Shown: piece after piece, positions 1 to 10,140 of the stretch
Layout of the letters: every line of letters starts with the position of its first letter
How positions within the stretch are numbered: position 1 is the first letter of the stretch
Assembly (NCBI RefSeq): GCF_910592395.1
Contig: NC_088317.1
Location: 11,470,001-11,534,000, forward strand
DNA length: 64,000 nucleotides
Origin: Lineus longissimus
Lineage: Eukaryota; Nemertea; Pilidiophora; Heteronemertea; Lineidae
Direction: 5' to 3'
Made by a program: the position numbers and the translations under genes
Notes under the pieces: generated by a model
Databases searched by the model: none
What the model was told of the DNA's origin: nothing
What the model saw: the letters and a program-made list of their open reading frames with translations, nothing else

Positions 1-46
1 AAACGAGACAGAAATAATTGACAACATGGGATTTATTTCAGTCAAA

Positions 47-1790
47 TCTCAAGTTAATGTGATCATCTCAGGGATGAATTAATATTGGAGATAAACCAGA
101 GTTCACATTGAATAGTTTAACTCTAGCATGAATCCATCATTGCTCTGATTACGGGAATAATTTGCGATCACATTGAATGGTTTATTTCCAGCTTGAATCC
201 ATAGATCCATCCCTCAGATGACCACATAACTTGAGTTCCCATTGAATGACTTATCACCAGTATGAATCCACATCCCTCAGATGACCACATTAATTTGAGT
301 TCCCATTGAATGGTTCATAATCAGCATGAATCCACATCCCTCAGACGACCACATTAACTTTAGTTCCCATTGAATGGTTCATCACCAGTATGAATCCACA
401 TCCCTCAGACAACCACATTAACTTTAGTTCCCATTGAATGGTTCATCACCAGTATGAATCCACATCCCTCAGACAACCACATTAACTTTAGTTCCCATTG
501 AATGGTTCATCAACAGTATGAATCCACATCCCTCAGATGACCACATTAATTTGAGGTCCCATTAAATGGTTCATAATCAGTATGAATCCACATCCCTCAG
601 ACGACCACATTAACTTTAGTTCCCATTGAATGGTTCATCACCAGTATGAATCCACATCCCCCAGACAACCACATTAACTTTAGTTCCCATTGAATGGTTC
701 ATCCACATCCCTCAGATGACCACATTAATTTGAGTTCCTATTAAATGGTTCATAATCAGTATGAATCCACATCCCTCAGACGACCACATTAACTTTAGTT
801 CCCATTGAATGGTTCATCACCAGTATGAATCCACATCCCTCAGACAACCACATTAACTTGAGTTCCCATTGAATGACTTATCTCCAGTATGAATCCATAT
901 CCCTCAGACGACCACATTAACTTTAGTTCCCATTGAATGGTTCATCATCAGTATGAATCCACATCCCTCAGACAACCACATTAACTTTAGTTCCCATTGA
1001 ATGGTTCATCACCAGTATGAATCCACATCCCTCAGATGACCACATTAATTTGAGGTCCCATTGAATGGTTCATAATCAGTATGAATCCACATCCCTCAGA
1101 CGACCACATTAACTTGAGTTCCCATTGAATGACTTATCACCAGTATGAATCCATATCCCTCAGACGACCACATTAACTTTAGTTCCCATTGAATGGTTCA
1201 TCATCAGTATGAATCCACATCCCCCAGACAACCACATTAACTTTAGTTCCCATTGAATGGTTCATTACCAGTATGAATCCACATCCCTCAGATGACCACA
1301 TTAATTTGAGTTCCTATTAAATGGTTCATAATCAGTATGAATCCACATCCCTCAGACGACCACATTAACTTTAGTTCCCATTGAATGGTTCATCACCAGT
1401 ATGAATCCACATCCCTCAGACAACCACATTAACTTGAGTTCCCATTGAATGACTTATCACCAGTATGAATCCATATCCCTCAGACGACCACATTAACTTT
1501 AGTTCCCATTGAATGGTTCATCATCAGTATGAATCCACATCCCTCAGATGACCACATTAACTTTAGTTCCCATTGAATGGTTCATCACCAGTAAGAATCC
1601 ACATCCCTCAGATGACCACATTAACTTGAGTTACCATTGAATGGTTCATAATCAGTATGAATCCACATCCCTCAGATGACCATATTAACTTGAGTTCCCA
1701 TTGCATTGAATTGTTTATCACCAGTATGAATCCTTATCTCACATGATGATCACATTAACTTGAGTTCACATTGAATGGTTTATCACTGAG
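47..1790. repeat. 64-bp satellite array, about 26 copies
   Basis: Head-to-tail units recur every 64 bases (the word TCCCATTGAATGG falls at 301, 365, 429, 493). Copies differ by point changes, mainly GATGACC/GACGACC/GACAACC and ACTTGAG/ACTTTAG; one unit near 690-715 is shortened. Units at both edges are the most diverged. The first unit (about 47-107) lies in the opposite orientation. The period is not a multiple of three, so the array is not coding. Read on the minus strand the unit contains a stretch like a C2H2 zinc-finger linker (IHTGDKPF), which suggests its origin. Confidence 0.95.
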
Positions 1791-2224
1791 AATGGGCGGT
1801 CATCCTAAACAGTGTCCACCAACGTCCCACTAGCGCCCACCAGCGTCCACCAGGTTTAAAGTCAGGTATAAAATCATCAAAATAAAATTTAGTAGCCATA
1901 AACGAAATAAGTACAACGTAAATAACACATTTTCTGAAAATTTCATGACATTTGGGTGTAATTTGTTCTCCGAAGTTGATGTTAGGCTGCTTGTAGGGGG
2001 ATTTCTGCTCAGGCATCATGCTGGAGCATTTTTTACATGCGAGATGGGTCATAGCAGATGTTGATGCTAAAAGATGAATTGGAACTTAGCCAGGTGAACT
2101 ATTGGGATGAAGAATATCCTGGGGACAAAGCTGACCCATGTTACAACAGGAGTAGCAGGTCACGACAGCTTTTAGACTTGTGACCCGTGCTATGACAAGA
2201 ACAAAAGTTTAAATCAATTCGGAG
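1791..2224. other. Spacer with no recognised gene
   Basis: Unique-looking sequence between two satellites. A short minus-strand open frame (89 residues) is present but has no recognisable domain, no codon-like composition and no splice signals, so I do not call it. Confidence 0.6.
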
Positions 2225-3440
2225 CTCATAAATCTCGTGGCCGAATCAGTCCTGGCTGCTCCATCGTGTTGACAACATAATGAGAGAGATGAGGCAGTCA
2301 CAGCCAGGCCAAATCAGTCCTGGCTGCTCCACCGTGATGACAATATGGTGAGAGAGATGAGACAGTTACAGCCAGTCCAAATCAGTCTTTGTAGCTTCAC
2401 CGTGTTGGCAACATGATGAGAGAGATGAGACAGTCACAGGCAATCCAAATCAGTCTTTGCAGCTCCACCGTGTTGGCAACATGATGAGAGAGATGAGACA
2501 GTCACAGCCAGGCCACATCAGTCTTGTTTGCTGCTCTGCCAAGTTGTCAACATGGTGAGAGAGATGAGACAGTCACAGCCAGGCTGAATCAGTCCTGGCA
2601 GCTCCATCACCGTGTTGACAGCATGATGAGAGAGATGAGACAGTCAGGCCACATCAGTCTTGGCTGCTTTGTCAAGTTGTCAACATGGTGAGACTGAGAG
2701 ATATGAGACGCTCACAGCCAGGCCCAAACACTCCTGGCTGCTCCACTGTGTTGACAATATGATGAGAGAGATGAGAGTGAGACAGTCACAACCAGGCCAC
2801 ATCAGCCCTAGCTGCTCCACCGTGTTGACAATATGGTGAGAGAGATGAGACATTTACAGGCAGTCCAAATCAGTCTTTGTAGCTTCACCGTGTTGGCAAC
2901 ATGATGAGAGAGATGAGACAGTCACAGCCAGGCCACATCAGTCTTGTTGGCTGCTTTGCTAAGTTGTCAACATGGTGAGAGAGATGAGACGGTCACAGCC
3001 AATCCAAATCAGTCTTTGAAGCTCCACCGTGTTGGCAACATGATGAGAGAGATGAGACAGTCACAGCCAGGCCACATCAGTCTTGTTGGCTGCTCTGCCA
3101 AGTTGTCAACATGGTGAGAGAGATGAGACAGTCACAGCCAGGCTGAATCAGTCCTGGCAGCTCCATCACCGTGTTGACAGCATGATGAGAGAGATGAGAC
3201 AGTCAGGCCACATCAGTCTTGGCTGCTTTGTCAAGTTGTCAACATGGCGAGACTGAGAGATATGAGACGGTCACAGCCAGGCCCAAACACTCCTGGCTGC
3301 TCCACCGTGTTGACAACATGATGAGAGAGATGAGAGTGAGACAGTCACAACCAGGCCACATCAGTCCTGGCTGCTCTGCCAAGTTGTCAACATAATGGTG
3401 AGACTGAGAGAGATGGGAGTGGTGCCGCCATCTTGGATCA
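2225..3440. repeat. 68-bp satellite array with a ~559-bp higher-order copy
   Basis: Units of 68 bases (CGTG of the Cys-like core at 2265, 2333, 2401, 2469) share the words GAGAGAGATGAGACAGTCACAG and CAGTCCTGGCTGCTCCACC in shorter or longer variants. Some units lose or gain 8-12 bases. A block of several units starting near 2502 recurs almost unchanged from 3061, including the same internal length variants, so a ~559-bp segment was duplicated as a block. Confidence 0.93.
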
Positions 3441-4040
3441 ACGAAAGTTGGTCTGAGCATGGAGGCATAAATAAGATGGAGAACGCACTTCTAATACCCT
3501 TAAAAATAATCCCCTTATTACAATGATCAGGCATTGTTTAGTCATTGTTCTCGCACTTCACACCTCGCGCCTCGTTGCCCTTTTGTCCGATCAGAGGTAC
3601 CGACAGCCGCCATTATGATTTACTCGATTGACTCCACTAACCCTAGCAACGAGCTTGGAAACGAACTGTTTACTACATGCGCAGTTTGTTATTTCGTGCT
3701 ATAAAATCATTGTACGCATGCGCATGCAGTTCCCGAGTTTCCTCCATTCGTTCTTGACAAATATATGAAAATTTCATGAAAAAATACCGGAAATTAACGA
3801 TTATACACCATTTTTTCAAAATTGTAAGTATTGTCATTGATATTCTTATTATCAGTGATTTAAAAGATCGATAGATGATATTTCCGGAGGGTTCCGGTAA
3901 ACAGAAATTTGACCGTGTTTTGTTAGTGTTGTGAACTCGCAAATCATGTGCATTGAGTATGTGTCCAGTGCTCTCCGCATGCTTTTAGAAACTGTCATTT
4001 TTATGATTTTCTTGCAAAATCAGCATATCATGATAAGACC
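3441..4040. other. Spacer with no recognised gene
   Basis: AT-rich in its second half, without a long open frame of known family or obvious repeat. Short open frames on the minus strand have no recognisable motif. Confidence 0.6.
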
Positions 4041-5118
4041 CCCTTTAGGAGGGGCTCTTAAGATACACGTGTGTGCGGGAGTATATAATGTAAATGAAGA
4101 GAAATAAAGAGAGTAATTATTGTATATCCAACAAACAATTTTTTTTGGTTTTTCAAAATGGCGCTGAATAAATAAATCAGACCAGTTGTAGCGCTGAATT
4201 ATAAATCAGACCAGTTGTAACAGGTTACGAGAACATCTAATTTAAATCTTCATGGGAATTCGCTACATATGCCTAAGAAATTGGCCAATTATATTGATAT
4301 TTTTATTAGAGAAATATCCGTCATAAATAATGACAGAAAAGGGTGGTTTATTTCAATTTTGTGTCGACATGGTCGAGGTCACGTGACATAAAAACAAAAC
4401 AATCGCACACACCCGTCCAAAAAAGGCACTTTAAGAAAAATAAATACGTTTTTCCAGCTTAAAACCACACTGACGACTAAGTTATATTGGTCTACTGCCC
4501 AAATCTGAAGTATCAAAATGAATCACAAACTAGAACTAGCTCTATTTAGCTATAGTTGCGTGAAAATTTCGGGTGAGCGTTGGGTGAGCGACGTACATTC
4601 TGTACCCTAGCGGCCAATAAATAAACTACTTTCAGCCGTCTGCTCCGGTCTCGTTAGGGAGTTTTTCCCAAATGTACGCGATGATGACGTGCCCCATTAA
4701 CAGGACGTGACATCTATTTTAAAATGCGTTTCCAAAGTGAATGCATGAGGACAATCCATTTCAGTGTCGTATATTACTGGAAACGCCCGATTCCCGTGAA
4801 TAAGGACAATCACAATGTATTACATTACCAAAACAAAAATGTGTCGGAAGGAACTATATGGATGGTCCCATCGCACCCCCCCTCCAGCAGTATGACACAG
4901 AAGGGCTAGTTGACTGTCCACCCGGGGGGGTTTGGGGGGAGCTTCCCCCCAACGCACTGGTAAAAACCTATGTCGACGGAGGGGGGTTTGGGGGGTGTCC
5001 CCCCATTGTAACAGCTGTAGTTGTTAGAGCTTGCACTTAACATATGCTCGTAGGGGGGTTCGGGGGAGCTCCCCCGACCTAAAGGGGGGCTCACTAAGTC
5101 CTTGACTTTACATATTAA
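4041..5118. repeat. ~1.08-kb dispersed element, tandem copy 1
   Basis: Nearly identical to the adjacent copy; the offset is about 1,083 bases at the left end and 1,091 at the right. The unit starts with a C-rich motif (CCCCCTTTAGGAGGGGCTC) and ends with an imperfect inverse of it (GACCTAAAGGGGGGCTCAC), which could be terminal inverted repeats. The right third holds G-runs followed by C-runs that fold back (GGGGGTTTGGGGGGAGC then TTCCCCCCAACGC). Short open frames in it are GC-skew artefacts. A diverged third member lies near 24.6-24.97 kb. Confidence 0.9.
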
Positions 5119-6210
5119 GCCCCCCTCTTAGGAGGGGCTCTTAAGATACACGGGTGTGCGGGAGTATATAATGTAAATGAAGTGAAATAAAGAGAGTAAT
5201 TATTGTATATCCAACAAACAATTTTTTTTGGTTTTTCAAAATGGCGCTGAATAAATAAATCAGACCAGTTGTAGCGCTGAATTATAAATCAGACCAGTTG
5301 TAACAGGTTACGAGAACATCTAATTTAAATCTTCATGGGAATTCGCTACATATGCCTAAGAAATTGGCCAATTATATTGATATTTTTATTAGAGAAATAT
5401 CCGTCATAAATAATGACAGAAAAGGTGGTTTTATATCAATTTTGTGTCGACATGGTCGAGGTCACGTGACATAAACAAAACAATCGCACACACCCGTCCA
5501 AAAAAGGCACTTTAAGAAAAACAAATACGTTTTCCCTGCTTAAAACCATACTGACGACTAAGTTATATTGGTCTACTGCCCAAATCTGAAGTATCAAATT
5601 GAATCACAAACTAGAACTAGCTCTATTCAGCTATAGTTGCGTGAAAAATTCGGGTGAGCGGCGTACATTCTGCACCCTAGCGGCCAATAATTAAACTACT
5701 TTCAGCCGGCTGCTCCGGTCTCGTTAGGGAGTTTTTCCCAAATGTACGCGATGATGACGTGCCCCATTAACAGGACGTAACATCTATTTTAAAATGCGTT
5801 TCCAAAGTGAATGCATGAGGACAATCCATTTAAGTGTCGTATATCACTGGAAACGCCCGATTCCCGTGAATAAGGACAATCACAATGTATTACATTACCA
5901 TACCAAAACAAAAATGTGTCGGAAGGAACTATAATTACTATATGGATGGTCCCATCGCACCCCCCCCTCCAGCAGTATGACACAGAAGGGCTAGTTGACT
6001 GTCCACCGGGGGGGGGTTTGGGGGGAGCTTCCCCCCAACGCACTGGTAAAAACCTATGTCGACGGAGGGGGGTTTGGGGGGTGTCCCCCCATTGTAACAG
6101 CTGTAGTTGTTAGACTAGAGCTTGCACTTAACATATGCTCGTAGGGGGGTTCGGGGGAGCTCCCCCGACCTAAAGGGGGGCTCACTAAGTTCTTGACTTT
6201 ACATATTATA
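5119..6210. repeat. ~1.08-kb dispersed element, tandem copy 2
   Basis: Second member of the tandem pair. Differences from copy 1 are point changes and small indels, for example an added ATTACTATA-like insertion near 5930 and a lost GGTGAGCGTT segment near 5655. Same C-rich start and G-rich end as copy 1. No coding capacity is apparent. Confidence 0.9.
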
Positions 6211-6542
6211 GGGAAAGGCATTATATGGAGGTGCATGGACTGCATTAAGATCACATATTTTTACTTAAAAGTGTATTGAGGATAAATTTATTGGACGAAA
6301 TTAGAAATTTGGCTAAGATTCTGATAAAATTTTTTTGAGATACGAGTCGACCTATTATGATGATGATAATAGATTTTCGAAAAATTTGAAAAATTTCAAA
6401 TTTAGTTTCCTCGTCCTTTACTTTAGGCCGGAACGCCTAGTGTTATTACTTATACCAGCATTATGTTCCTTTTATTTTTATGATTATATTTCATTTTTAG
6501 TCTTCAATTCTAAACCAATTCAAAATCAAATTCATTTTTCAG
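6211..6542. other. AT-rich spacer
   Basis: Strongly AT-rich, ending in a pyrimidine-rich tract (TTCATTTTTCAG) that would serve as a splice acceptor for the exon relic that follows. Nothing else is seen. Confidence 0.5.
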
Positions 6543-6748
6543 GCTTTGGAATAATGGATCACCACATTTCGAAGTTGCGGTACTTCTGTCGAATTTTTGG
6601 AAAGGCGAACTGTGTGTATGAAAATGACCGGAATCCGTATAAAGTCGTCAAATTTGCAAAGGAGATGAGGAAAGCATTTCAACTTGACGTGCAGGATGAA
6701 ATAAACTTGTTCACTCGTCTTCATTTTCGACTTTTCTGTACTTTTTGA
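6543..6748 (+). pseudogene. Possible exon relic of a zinc-binding transposon protein
   Basis: After a good acceptor, an open frame reads MDHHISKLRYFCRIFGK and then a Lys-rich segment ending in DVQDEINLF and a late Cys. The pattern resembles the N-terminal Cys-containing segment (FCRxCG ... D...HP..FC..C) found in several animal DNA-transposon proteins, with the second Cys of CRxCG changed to Phe. No partner exon was found. The family call is inference and weak; it may be an unrelated open frame. Confidence 0.2.
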
Positions 6749-6969
6749 TTTTGCTTTTTTGCCTGTAGAAGAATAGAATGTTACCAAGTTAGTTGACCTG
6801 GTTTTATGAAACAATAAATGTCACTGTCTGTTAAAAAACATCTTTTCTCAATTGATTTGATTTTGATATTGAATGATTATGACTGATAGTGATAGGCACA
6901 GGCCAGGCCTAGCCAAGAAAGGCCCACCACCATCAAACATGAGACCCTGGGCCTGGGCCCTGATGGAGC

Positions 6970-8319
6970 GGGTAGTTGTAAAATAAGAAACACAGAAACG
7001 AAACAGAAACACAGAAACGCAGAAACGAAACGCAGAAACGAAAATCAAACGGGTTTTCATAAAAGTTGGAATCAAGCGGCACGCCGATACTTTCCTTGCC
7101 CAATCCGTTGTTATTGTTGTTTAAAAGTAAAATCTGAGGTTGGTGGGTTGCGGCCAGCCGGAATGCAATAGAGTTGTTGAGGGGATACATGGAGCAACTT
7201 GGGGGGGGAGGGGGCGGCACGATATGGGTGAAGTCTTTTGAGGTGGTGGTGTAGTACTTTGGTAGGTTCGATTCGATTCCTACAGCATGTTATTTTAAAT
7301 GAAGGTGCAGTGCAACATCTTGCCTTGTAGTGTTCAATTTACATGAAGTACCAGGATCATCCTACAAATCCCGTCTGATGCAGCACTAAATGCAAGGTAC
7401 GGTACCAGTACATGGGTGAATCATTTCGACGTTATGTGAGACGTGAGAGACCAATTTTGGCGACTAGAATAGAGTAAAGTGGGGGGGGGGGGCGGGCGGG
7501 CACAAGACTTGGACTTGGAGTAACTCAATCTTGCCTGCCCAGCTGCTGCCTTTAAATAGTCCCTTTAAATATCTGTTTATGTTAATGAGGTTGCAGTAGG
7601 GAAGTTCAGCCTAGTGTCGTGCACAGGCCATGGAATGTACAAAAGAACAGGACTCGCTATTCGAAGGACTATTTTCTATTTACGCCGTGTAGTACATAAC
7701 ATGTAGTGTATTGGGGAGGTCAGTGTAAATAGAAAATAGTCCTTCGAATAGCTCGAGTCATGTTCTTACTTGATTTAAAGTTTTAAATTGAAATACGAGT
7801 TTAACTGATCAATCAGGTGTTATGCCTTTAGTGTTTTAGATGCATTAATCAGGGTCAAAATGTAGAATGTTCAGTTGTCAAGTGGATTTTTTAAAAGTCT
7901 CCAAACTTGCTTAAATGAGTCAATTATTCTTTAAAAATTCCTGAATTCAACCAATTTTACTCAATTTTAACTAACCAAGATGATTATATTGAAGAGAAAC
8001 TGCAAATAAGACTGTCAGGAGTGATCTCATGAAAATAAAGTGGGGCCGTTTCGACTTGGGGCCGTTTTTGGTCAGGGGCACGATCAAGGCCGGATGCTGC
8101 CAATCTGCGCACACGTTGATGAGGCTAAAAGGGGTATTGGGAAATGAGCATTCCTCCTTCCATTCCGACTGAATACCAGTTTTAGTTACACCCGCGTTCG
8201 CGGCCACAACCATGGCAACAAGATGGAGTCTGCAGACCAGAATTCGCCACAAGACTGGTTTCTGCGTTTCGTTTCTGTGTTTCTGTTTCGTTTCTGTGTT
8301 TCTTGTTTTACAACTACCC
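6970..8319. mobile_element. 1,350-bp TIR element with 9-bp target duplication (MULE-like)
   Basis: The two ends are inverted copies for roughly 50-60 bases (GGGTAGTTGTAAAA then repeated GAAACACAGAAACG words). Immediately outside lie identical 9-base direct repeats TGATGGAGC at 6961-6969 and 8320-8328. A 9-base duplication is typical of MULE/MuDR elements; that class call is inference. The interior holds a strong hairpin, a G-run near 7482 and no transposase, so this is a non-autonomous copy. Confidence 0.85.
7644..7767. repeat. Inverted repeat (hairpin) inside the 1,350-bp element
   Basis: Arms of about 40 bases pair almost perfectly (left GCTATTCGAAGGACTATTTT, right its reverse complement) around a loop of about 40 bases. 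The inner 28 bases of each arm match without mismatch. It may be a nested MITE or a source of small RNA; neither can be shown here. Confidence 0.85.
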
Positions 8320-8386
8320 TGATGGAGCCACAGTCGAAGGAGCACCAACCCTCGCTATTAATTTGAGACTCATGTATTCAACGTAC

Positions 8387-8600
8387 CTTTAGATTTTGTT
8401 GATGACAAAATGCACTGATCACAAATCCAATCTCCATCAGGCAGTGAATCTGGACTTGGCCCAACACAGGTATAATGGTGCCACTCAATCTCACATTTAG
8501 CATGTTTAGGAACATCACACAATATCATTGCATCATCATTCGGTTCACCACAAAGGCAATAAGGTTCCTCTTCATCACTTTCAACAAGTTCGTCGATCAT
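8387..8600 (-). CDS. PHD-finger exon (partial gene)
   Basis: The frame starts with an acidic segment (LVESDEEEPY) followed by a Cys4-His-Cys3 PHD finger: CLCG, ILCD, a Cys before IEWHHYTC, and WICDQC near residue 60. PHD fingers of this layout (ING-like, with the W-H-H-Y-T-C signature) bind histone H3 tails. The exon ends at a good minus-strand donor (AAAG followed by GTACGT). Upstream, plus-strand LINE sequence begins directly at the putative ATG, so the 5' part is either missing or replaced. Such exons occur both in host chromatin genes and in animal DNA transposons; which applies here is not clear. Confidence 0.7.
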
Positions 8601-8639
8601 GTCGATATCTGCGGCGTTTTCGGCTTTTTTAAGTGATGC

Positions 8640-9126
8640 TGCTAAGATATGCTTTGCCGCGATGGTGAGATCCGGGCTGGAGTATGCATCACCAGTATGG
8701 AATCCCTATAAAGTAAAGGATATCAACAACCTGGAGAAGGTCCAGAGACGTTTCACAAAAATGATCATGGGTCGGTCTGGAAAAACATATAAGGAGAGGT
8801 TGCTCGAGCTAGACCTATTTAGTCTTGCGCATCGTAGGAGGAGGGGGGACTTAATAGTGCTTTACAACCTTTTTGAAAAACAATCCCCATTACTAGAGGG
8901 TTATGTGTGCCAGGCTGATCGCCACCACCAGACTAGAGGCCACTCAAGGAGGCTAGTAAGAACAAGGGCCAATACAAATCTAAGAAAGTACTCATTCTTT
9001 GTGAGGGTGGCGGCTGACTGGAATAGCCTACCAGAAAACGTTGTGGGTGCTTGCTCTTTGGAGGCGTTCAAGTCCCGCCTAGACAAACATTGGAGAAATA
9101 GAAACGAAGAGGGGATGTTCGGTTAG
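8640..9126 (+). pseudogene. L2/CR1-like LINE reverse transcriptase, C-terminal part
   Basis: The frame has the family's C-terminal hallmarks in order: SGLEYASPVWNPY, LEKVQRRFTKMI, RRRRGDLI, WNSLPENVV and FKSRLDKHW, then a stop. The polymerase core is absent, so this is a 5'-truncated copy, as is usual for non-LTR elements. It lies head to head with the PHD exon. Confidence 0.88.
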
Positions 9127-9510
9127 ATCTTTGGTGTGTACATAGTTAGTCGTTAAAAAATGAACTTCGTATTGATATACAGTAATGTATGAGACTTTTG
9201 GCAAACGCACAGTAAAAAAATAATAATACAAAAAAATATTTTAAATAGATTATGGCGCCCGCACGCACGAATATACGTAAGATAGGAAAGCAACGGCTAA
9301 AAATCAACTTTTGGTTAAACAGCTGAAAATTAATGATGATGATGATGATGATTGACAAAAATATATCTGCAGCTTCCGAAACCATGGAAACGGACGCCAT
9401 GATGTTTACCTACGATACCAGGAAACCGCAAGGGTTTATGGGTAATTACTGTTACGAATATTGCCGATCTATGCCCGGAAACGCCCGAGCGTGTGCGTAA
9501 AGGGAACGAG
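9127..9510. other. LINE flank with a (GAT)n microsatellite
   Basis: No gene seen. A GAT run occupies 9334-9352. The end of the upstream LINE may lie in the first part, but no clear poly-A or short tandem tail marks it. Confidence 0.5.
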
Positions 9511-9630
9511 TTTAGAATCCCCGATCACACCCCAAAAAAAGGTCATCGGTTGACTAACGAAGCACCACTGTTCAATGGATTTATAGTTGAATGCGATCAA
9601 ACTACGTCATTTCCGATCGGGGATTCTAAA
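9511..9630 (+). mobile_element. 120-bp MITE, copy 1
   Basis: Begins TTTAGAATCCCCGATC and ends with its inverse GATCGGGGATTCTAAA. A second copy lies in reverse orientation near 26.9 kb with over 90 percent identity. The two copies differ at one arm base that has changed on both sides, so each keeps a perfectly paired terminus. No coding capacity. Confidence 0.85.
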
Positions 9631-10031
9631 TTTTAGCCAAAAGGAGTTTTTGTGAAAGAATATTATTTGGATTAGTTAGAAATATCACAGTTTCAACAAA
9701 TTCTTTGATAATTAGTCCACATTTGGACACTAGACCTCGCATTTCCCGTCCACAAAGTCGAAGGTTACTTCGAAAACCTTCAAAAAAGGGGCAAAGGACA
9801 TAACCAGGCAGAGAATTACAAAGAAACACTTCAACACTAAGCAAAACCGAGGGGGTATTCCTACCGAATAAAATACTCAAAACAAAACTACATATTCCTA
9901 CCCCAATCCCATATCTTTGGTGTGTAATCAATCCATCAAGAAAGTTGAAGAATATCGAAACGTGGCAGTGATGCTAGTCTCGGACAATGCTCGAATTCGC
10001 AACGCACTGATTGAGAAGTGTGGTTAGAGCA

Positions 10032-10111
10032 AGACTACCTATCTATTAATAGCTGGCAGCACAGTCATGCTGCCTATTGCTGGTACTATTACTGTAAAAT
10101 CGGTAAGGAAA
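10032..10111 (+). repeat. Dispersed repeat segment shared with 19.63 kb
   Basis: About 80 bases (ACTACCTATCTATTAATAGC ... AAAATCGGTAAGGAAAC) recur near 19629-19702, where a 9-base piece is missing. A CAT microsatellite (10118-10140) follows directly, so the open frames here coding poly-His or poly-Met are artefacts. Confidence 0.8.
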
Positions 10112-10140
10112 CGTCGTCATCATCATCATCATCATCATCA

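Noticed and set aside
47-3440. CRISPR-like arrays
   Set aside because: Units are contiguous and diverged with no unique spacers; these are ordinary tandem satellites in an animal genome.
4724-6254. Several 60-85-codon Pro/Gly-rich open frames on both strands
   Set aside because: They arise from G-run/C-run blocks of a duplicated non-coding element and are open in opposing frames at once.
7258-7290. GGTTCGATTCGATTCC as a tRNA B-box
   Set aside because: The T-loop would be too long and no A-box or acceptor stem pairs with it.
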